Below, in pieces: positions 57,261-64,000 of a stretch of 64,000 nucleotides of DNA; the first letter of the stretch is position 1, and each line of letters begins with the position of its first letter. The position numbers and the translations under genes were made by a program. The notes below the pieces were generated by a model, which was not told where the DNA came from, did no database searches, and saw only the letters and a program-made list of their open reading frames with translations. The stretch is from Paguma larvata (lineage: Eukaryota > Chordata > Mammalia > Carnivora > Viverridae): positions 67,679,788-67,743,787 of the forward strand of contig CM057836.1 in the NCBI GenBank assembly GCA_030068075.1, given 5' to 3'.

Positions 57261-58323
57261 CATTGCTTATTTACTATGTAAATGCTATGTTCCAAGTATG
57301 TAACATAGAATAAAGCCATGATGATGGTGCCTACCTTATGGGGTTTGGGAATACCTATAGAAGTATTTAAAAAGTCATAATGCGTGTCACATAATGAGAA
57401 CTGTACAAATGGGACGTATATTTATATCATGTTTTATATTTATAGTAATGGTAAGCCTAGCTAAAAACTATTTTGCAAATGCCACCTCCAAAATATTCTG
57501 GTATCTCCATTAGGCACCACAGCTACCCGGCATGGATTAATGGGTGAAAATGTCAGGCAGTGCATTAATAAGGGAAACTATCATTGTTAACTATACATTG
57601 TTAACCTCAGAGGAGCAGGCCACTATCTCCTTAGAAATAATTACTGTCACCACATAGATCATTCATCTGCATTTATGCCATGCTTTATTCTGCTTGCTAA
57701 GGTAGTCACATGAATGGGTATAAATGGGTATGAACCATTCCCAGAGCAAATAATGGTTAAATTTATGTCAGGATTAGTCTGTGGTGGTATGTACACATAG
57801 ATTATAAATTTAGCTATGGCAATGGTAGGAACACTTATCATTTTATCAGAACGAGTGGTTATTGCCAACAAATCAGCGGGCTTAGTTTGAAAGCAGCTCT
57901 TCACCAAAACAGCATCAGAGACCTTTTCACATCAATGGGAAAAAATATTAAATAGGGAGAATATCTTCTTAATTAGTCCTTGTCTTTCCTGATCTATACC
58001 CACCCCTCCCCAATGCCAGAGAAAAAAGGATCAGAGCTTTTTGTCTCTTTGGGCACTTGCAAGAATGCTAAGCCCACAATTTTTAAGTAACTGTGCCTTT
58101 TATTTTTGATATTTAATAAATGAAGATTAGAGTTAAAAAAGTATTCCCTTTAGCATCAATCTATGTTCCTATCTGTGTGTCATCTGTCTCAAAAACTATC
58201 CATTTAAGTTTTCATATCTTCAAAAGCTTCTGATATTGAATACCAATGGAGCCCTTTCATGCAAACAAAGGGCACCTGTAACATATTTTATTAGATATGG
58301 TGAAATTTATCCATGGCGTTAAC
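57261..58323. other. Unassigned sequence
   Basis: 57,600-57,900 is of balanced composition and could be unique or conserved DNA. It does not look mitochondrial or coding. Nothing else recognised. Confidence 0.45.
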
Positions 58324-58333
58324 ATATATATAT

Positions 58334-58392
<59 letters not shown>
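58324..58392. repeat. Long (AT)n microsatellite
   Basis: About 69 bases of AT/TA repeat with one interruption near 58333-58336; the 3' 57 bases are pure. The repetitive isoleucine/tyrosine frame on the minus strand is an artefact. Confidence 0.96.
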
Positions 58393-58394
<2 letters not shown>

Positions 58395-59104
58395 ACAATT
58401 CGAGAGAACAGGAATAGAGGCACAATTTTCTGGGAACATGTGTCAATATAATAGTCTTTGGGTACTTTTCTTCAGTTATTATGATTTGCATTGGTTGTTC
58501 AATATACTTCTTGTGTCTGCATGATAAACACCATGGTCACAATTGTTCATAAATCATACATATAAAGCAGCCATCCTTAGATAACCTCAGTATCAATTTA
58601 TTTTTAAAAATTTACATGCAAATTGTTCCACAAATATGGCTGTTGCTAGAGAAGTCATGGATGGAATGTTAATGCTACTTGAGGTTTCCTAATAAAGTAA
58701 TTTATATCCTGGAGTTCTTTGGTGAAACTTACATGGTCACATGATGACCTTAACATTCCTTCTTTGAAAGGCAAGCTTGCCTTAAACAATTAATTGCCAC
58801 TCTTACCACTCAAAATCCATTTGGAAAAGAAGATAGTCAATGGATTTAAAGCTGCCAATGAATACTTAGATTTTAGTTTGATATCCTATTGTAGCATTTC
58901 TGTTTTTCTTTTTTGTTTATACATTCATATACATCTTTTATAATAGATGATATCCTGGGCCAATGAAACTGCTGCATATTATTATATAAAATGAATTAAT
59001 TCCAGATTTAACATATAAATAATGTTTTCAGTATCCTCCAATATAAGATGCATACTTGCTAAAGAACTTTATGGTCGTTGCGATTTATTGATTTTTTTTT
59101 TTGT
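58393..59104. other. Unassigned AT-rich sequence
   Basis: Nothing recognised. Confidence 0.5.
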
Positions 59105-59355
59105 TGCGGTGTAATGCTTAAGCTCTAAGACTCAGTTCCCTGACTTCCTACATTTGAATTTTTTTACTGTCTCTATCACCTCAAAGATATTACTTAACCT
59201 CTCTGTGCCTCAGTTTTCTACATCTTTAAACTGGGAATAGTATTATTAACTACCTCATATGGGTTTTCAAAAATTAAATGAGTTTATATTTGTAATCCAC
59301 ACAAACGTTTCCAGTTCACCATAAGTACTATATAATTATTTGTTAAGTAAATAAA
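59105..59355 (+). mobile_element. MIR SINE, fairly complete
   Basis: 'taatgcttaagctctaagactcag…ctgtctctatcacctcaaagatattacttaacctctctgtgcctcagttttctacatctttaaactgggaatagtattattaactacctcatatgggttttcaaaaattaaatgag' is a clear MIR. The best preserved copy in the window. Confidence 0.85.
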
Positions 59356-59609
59356 TGCACTAAGCCTCAAACCAAAGTACCATGTTATATAAACAAAAGC
59401 TGCATCTAAGGAAGAGATAATTCTGTCATTATATAAGTAACTAAATAAATAGCAAATTGCTTTAATTGACAAAATGCCCAAGATTGCATCCATTTTCTTA
59501 GAAATGGGTTGAGGCCTCAAGCTTATGGCAACTTAGTGTAATAAATGATCTCCTCTTCCACTAGAGTCAGCATCTCAGTTGTAGGAAAGACTTGCAGCTC
59601 ATCTACTCT

Positions 59610-59935
59610 TATCTACTTCCAGCTACCATATTAAAATCCACTCTACAAGGTACCGAATGGCCACCCAGTCTGTGAGTAAAAACTTTATGGTTTGGAGTGT
59701 CACTGTACTCCAAACTGTCATTTCATCTTTGCATAGCTTGGGGTTTCTCCCTATTTAGACACAATGACTTTCTTCACTTCAGCAAATACACTTGACGTCC
59801 TTTCAAATATGTGAAAACTGTTATTCATCATCTTTCATTCCAAGCCTATTGTTTTCTTGGCTAAACACACTCAGTATTTTCAGTTGTTCTTCAGATATCA
59901 TGTTGTTTATATTCAGTATATTTTAGAACTAGACA
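59610..59935 (+). mobile_element. CR1/L3-type ancient LINE relic
   Basis: 'gacgtcctttcaaatatgtgaaaactgttattcatcatctttcattccaagcctattgttttcttggctaaacacactcagtattttcagttgttcttcagatatcatg' follows the ancient L3/CR1 repeat order (…cttcaaatacttgaagacagctatcatg…cttctccaggctaaacatccccagttccttcaa…). Same family as the relic at 8822-9160. Confidence 0.5.
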
Positions 59936-60174
59936 GATTGAGGTGGAATATACATGTCAAAAAATAGGAGAATTACCTAAAATTAATAAGCACCACAAAG
60001 CAAACAATAGAGGAATCCTGGCCAAGATGATACCATGAATTTCTATTTAAGTGTCTTCCCACTCTATGTCTATTCCAAATGCATACTAATGACAAATAAT
60101 ACATGGAAAAAGATTTTTTTTAATTGAGCTCAGAAACAAGAAAAATATTGTTTTGGACCAAACCACACAAAATA

Positions 60175-60372
60175 GGGGCACCTGGGTGCTTCAGTTGTTT
60201 GAGCATCTGACTCTTGGTTTCAACTCAGCTCATGACCTCATGGTTCCTAAAATAGGGCCCTGTGTCAGGATTGCACTGACACTGTGGAGCCTGCTTGGGA
60301 TCCTCTCTCTTTATCTCTCTCTCCTTTCTCTCTCTCTTTCTCTCTCTGTACAATAAATAAACATTAAAATAA
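60175..60372 (+). mobile_element. CAN-SINE, old carnivore subfamily
   Basis: 'ggggcacctgggtgcttcagttgtttgagcatctgactcttggtttcaac…cactgtggagcctgcttgggatcc' is the older carnivore version, lacking the 'gctgacagctcagagcc' felid signature. Flanks aaaccacacaaaata (60160-60174) and agaccatacaaaata (60373-60387) are the target-site duplication. Confidence 0.96.
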
Positions 60373-61149
60373 AGACCATACAAAATACAAAGGAGAGATT
60401 AGAGATTAGATATGATGCTGTGGGCATATTACTTTGGGTCTGGAATCAGATAATGTTGACCAGGAGGTAAGTTCCCATGGGGTAATGTCCATGTCCAACG
60501 AGGGAGCCCAAAGTACCCTCACTTCTTGAAGCAATGAGATAAGATAGGAATTCTAGGAAAAAATAAAGGACATTTTTTTCCCCTAAATCAAAACATTCAA
60601 CCAAAAAATCTATTGGCTGACCTATTTTGTTTTATCACATAGGAAGTTGTGGAAGTACGAGGGAAAAAAAAAACCCTCTTCTTGTCCAGAAAGTGAACCA
60701 AACATCCCACTGGCTCAATGATTATGTTTGCACACAGGCACAGTCATTACGAACAAGATTCAGAAGCCCCATGAATGATCTAGTTCAGGTTTTGGAGTTG
60801 CAAGTCCCCTGATTGGGAGAGCTGAGTGAATACAGATATAGATAGTAAAATTCACCCTCCAATTCAAAAAAAAAACTGAAAGTCTGAAAAACAAAAGTAC
60901 AAGATGCATGAAAAAAAATACTTGTTTGAGAAAAGAAATAAATTAAATGAAAATAAGCAGGAAACAACAAATGACAAACAACTAAAAAATGATTTGAACC
61001 TTGCAAATGAAGAAGGATATAATGGATATTATTAGAAAAAAATCAGGATAAATTTTAAACAGAACAAGACTGAAGAGGTCATTAAGAAAAGATGCACAGA
61101 TAGATCATACAAAAAAGTGATAAATAAACATGGTTTCAGAAACTGTGCG

Positions 61150-61152
61150 TAT

Positions 61153-61189
<37 letters not shown>
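61150..61189. repeat. (TG)n microsatellite
   Basis: About 40 bases of GT/TG, with one interruption at the left. It lies within the L1/HAL1 relic. Confidence 0.95.
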
Positions 61190-61190
<1 letters not shown>

Positions 61191-61984
61191 TAGCATGCAA
61201 ATGTACCAATAATGCACAGAAATGTTACATAAATGATCTGTAGCCACACAGTTGATGATTGGTCAGAATTTGAATCCAGTCAATATGATTTCAGTTTTTT
61301 TCTCAGGAGAAGCTAGAATAAGATAAAAGCAATATTTGAAGACATAATAACTCTTAGTTTTTCAGAACTAAAGGAAGAAAATATGACTCAGATCAAAAGC
61401 TCTGGAAATAAAGAAACAGATACATAAACTAATTCCCTAACTGAATACCTTGTAGTGAAAGTGCAGCATGGAAAAAGTTGAGGAAACCTTAAAAGCCAAC
61501 TGCCACAGAAGAGATTATCTCTAAATGAGCAATTGTTCATTTGGCACAAACTTCTGGAAAACAATGGAAGTGAAAGAGAATGGAATATCTTCACCCTCAC
61601 AGTGTTGAGAGGAATTAACTAAGAATCTGGAACTTTTACTGAGGTGAATTCTCAATCAAGGGTGAGAACAAAATAAAGACACTTTTGGACTCAAAGACTT
61701 TGAAAGTTTGCCAACATTTTGCATATATTTTTGAAAAAAGCAAAGACACATAATATAAAAATAAGAAAAATTGACAAAATATGAGAAAATTATAATCTTT
61801 ATACTAAAAATAAATCTAGCAATAAATGAGTCATTTGAAGGTTATTTAATTTTCTAAAATATGTCAAATTTAAGAAAAGATAAATTTTTAATAACTTTAT
61901 TTTGAGCACTTCAAGATTATAGAGAAGAATTAATAACACTGAATAGGTTGATAATGGCTATCCATAGCCATCTGGCTGTATAAT

Positions 61985-62066
61985 GGCCTTTCTTATTTTA
62001 TATTTTATTTATTTTATATTCTTATTTATTTTATATTTAACATATATTTATTTTATATTTTATATC
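61985..62066. repeat. (TTTTA/TTTAT)n AT-rich low-complexity tract
   Basis: Irregular TTTTATATTTTATTTATT units. Confidence 0.85.
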
Positions 62067-62699
62067 AGGTTATTAATATATATACTCTCTTCCCCCACCC
62101 CAACATAGTTACTCAAATGAGTTTAGCATATATGCTTGGATATGTATTATGACGTTTAATAATTAATTACTTCATTTAACAAGTTAAAGAAGTGCAAAAA
62201 ATATATAATAATCTATTGCTTTAAGCCTAGCACAAGTGTAAAAAGTAGGATAGAGGGATAGGGTAGGAAACAGACTAGCTCAACATCTTAGTCCAAAAAA
62301 GAAATAAGAATAAATGTAGATAGAGTAGTATTCTAAATAGAAAAAAAAAAAAAACTAGTACTGAAGAAATACCCTCTATAAATGCCAATTCCTATAAAAA
62401 TGTAAATGAATTAAATTCATTAATGAAATGGCAGATTCAGACTAATTTTTAAAAAGAAAAAAAAAATAGTTCTATGCTGTTTTTAAATAATACCATACAA
62501 AGAAGGGTTAAGTTAATGATGGAGCAAGATATGCCGGGCCATCCTACCTACAAGAAAACTGTAACATCAAAATTAATACTGGAGAAAGTGGATGTGAGAC
62601 AGAACTATTAGTAGGAGAAATGTATAGCATTTACGAATTTGTATGCAGTCCATAAATTAGCCATATAATATTAAAGCAAAATTGATGAGATCCAGCTCT

Positions 62700-63110
62700 C
62701 TTTTAGGATAATCTATTAACCAGTAATATATCCACTCCATTGTTCTTTTATCAAATTTATATTTCTTTAACAAAATCTGTCATATAAGACACTGCTGAAA
62801 TCTTGTTATTTTTATGGTAATCTATAGCAACCTCATTTCTCTGATCTAGTAATCACACCCAGCTGAAAAACTGGCTTAAAACTGCTAGGAATTTAGCCCA
62901 TGCTGACTCTCAGAAACCCTTCTCTTGTGGTCACAATACATCCGTTTAAATAATCTCTTACAGGATTTTGTCTAGGATCTCCATTAACCTGAATCATTTA
63001 AAACGTTCAGAGACTCTTTCTCCACCCGTGTGAAAGTCAAACTGCCCCCTTGTTTTCAACCTTTCATCCATTTCTCTCAATATCCAAGGTCCTTTATTAA
63101 AAAGAAAAGT
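62700..63110 (+). mobile_element. Ancient amniote CR1-type LINE fragment
   Basis: Ordered matches to the amniote CR1 reverse-transcriptase region as read antisense: 'gacactgctgaaatcttg…tatggtaatctatagcaacctcatttctctgatctag', 'tagcccatgctgactctcagaaaccc', 'gtttaaataatctcttacaggattttgtctaggatctcc', 'tgtgaaagtcaaactgcccccttgttttcaacc'. This family stopped moving long before carnivores arose, so a copy this long and legible is unusual. Confidence 0.55.
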
Positions 63111-64000
63111 GGGGGGGAGGGATTAGTGATAGCATTTCCAATAACAAATTTGAGATGAATTTGTCTGGACCAAAAAAAAGTTTTAAACACTGTATTTTTC
63201 TTGCAAACAGTAGAGGGGAAGATAAAGCATATTCTTGTTAATTATAATAAATTTACAGTTTGATGCAGTAAGAAAAAAAAAAAACTTTTCCGCACTAATA
63301 ACTTACTTTTAACATCTCTTTAGTATTGGCCTGTTAATACATATTCAGTGAGAGGGCCTATAGATAAATATTTATTGAGAGCATTTGGTACTATCTTTCT
63401 CTTCCCATATAGACCTTTTTCTTTTCATCTATACTCTTACCTCTTTCTTCAGAGACCTATATTTTTACTTTTGACATACTATTGGTAATAGTATGAATGA
63501 GAGTATAGCCTCTGAATTTAGAAAGAATAAGAAGAGAGTATTAGTTATACATAATTACATTTCTTACAGCTAATTTTTTGATATGCCAGGATTAAGATCA
63601 ACCACATATATATTACACATTAAGTTTGTTAACATCTACATGCCTCAGTTTATTTATACATAAAATAAATATAACCCAGGCAGATAAATAAGAGAACATG
63701 ATTTAAAAAAAAAAAAAAAAGCCCTAAAGAGACTGTCTGGATTATAGAAACATACTTACTAGGGTATATTTATTTTCATTATTTCCATCACAGAATAATC
63801 ACAGAAGCTAAGTTTTTGAGAATATCTTCTTTCTGTAAGACCATCCCAGAAGTATATTCCAAAGTACTCTCTTTACTTTTCTATTAGAAGTTATTAACCC
63901 AAAGAAAGCACCCAATAAATATTTGTAGAGTATATGGACAGAGGATGTATTCATTATCAATAGATATGAATAAATGTGGGATATTTATATATTTTAAATT
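63111..64000. other. AT-rich sequence with possible MIR scrap
   Basis: 'aacatctacatgcctcagtttatttatacataaaataaa' (63632-63670) resembles a plus-strand MIR segment. A 16-A run lies at 63705-63720. Nothing else recognised to the window end. Confidence 0.45.

Larger units (their letters stand above)
60010..62650 (+). mobile_element. L1/HAL1 relic: 5' region and ORF1, interrupted by a SINE
   Basis: 'gaggaatcctggccaagatgatacc' opens like an L1 5' end. 60,900-61,050 ('acttgcaaatgaagaaggatataatggatattattagaaaa' type text) and 61,320-61,700 ('atttgaagacataataac', 'tctggaaaacaatggaagtgaaagagaatggaatatc', 'gtgagaacaaaataaagacac') follow ORF1. 62,290-62,620 recalls the segment downstream. All frames are broken. 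The right boundary is vague. Whether L1 or HAL1 cannot be settled by eye. Confidence 0.65.

Noticed and set aside
57600..57910. Possible nuclear copy of mitochondrial DNA, suggested by balanced composition
   Set aside because: The sequence and its translation match no mitochondrial gene that I can recognise.
58291..58491. Minus-strand frame rich in IYIYIY
   Set aside because: Translation of the (AT)n microsatellite.

Overview
This window looks like nuclear DNA from a cat-family carnivore (Felidae, or at least Feliformia). The best evidence is about 25 copies of a short tRNA-derived SINE. Its head (GGCGCCTGGGTGGCTCAGT...), B-box region (GGTTCGAGCCC) and 'GTGCTGACAGCTCAGAGCC' body match the felid CAN-SINE type (SINEC_Fc-like). 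The L1 fragments also look carnivoran. The DNA is strongly AT-rich, and I found no exon, CpG island, promoter, rRNA, functional tRNA, CRISPR array or bacterial-type operon. I read it as a gene desert or the inside of a very large intron. Every open reading frame I checked is short and explained by a repeat, a microsatellite or chance, with one or two unexplained exceptions that are flagged.

Layout. 0-9 kb: an old L1 ORF2 fragment carrying a (TG)n tract, an L1 3' end, an L2 split by a SINE, and several SINEs and microsatellites. 9-17 kb: mostly unrecognised AT-rich DNA with an L1 3' end split by a SINE, a long L2, a MIR and an old DNA transposon. 17-27 kb: the densest SINE cluster. It includes a SINE inserted in the tail of another SINE, a local ~180-bp tandem duplication, an L1/HAL1 ORF1 relic, and an L2 split by a ~508-bp insert that behaves like a solo LTR. 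29-32.3 kb: a ~2.2-kb ancient L1 (minus strand) followed by another L1 3' end. 33-36 kb: a second nested SINE pair, a GC-richer block of unknown origin, and a young-looking L1 with a 5' inversion (twin priming) and a 15-bp target-site duplication. 36-60 kb: sparse SINEs with ancient MIR, L2, CR1/L3-like and DNA-transposon relics and several (AC)n or (AT)n microsatellites. 60-63 kb: a 5'-to-middle L1/HAL1 relic with ORF1, then an unusually recognisable amniote CR1-type LINE fragment.

No gene system operates here. The sequence records layered retrotransposition: L1 machinery inserted itself and the SINEs, and target-site duplications are readable for most SINEs. The best leads are structural: the twin-primed L1, the nested and duplicated SINE at 22.9-23.6 kb, the candidate solo LTR at 26.95 kb, the CR1-like relic at 62.7 kb as a possible exapted element, and the unidentified retrocopy-like block at 39.0-39.4 kb. 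Family names come from memory of consensus sequences, without a database search. The SINE calls are secure, the L1 calls good, and the L2, MIR, CR1 and DNA-transposon calls tentative.
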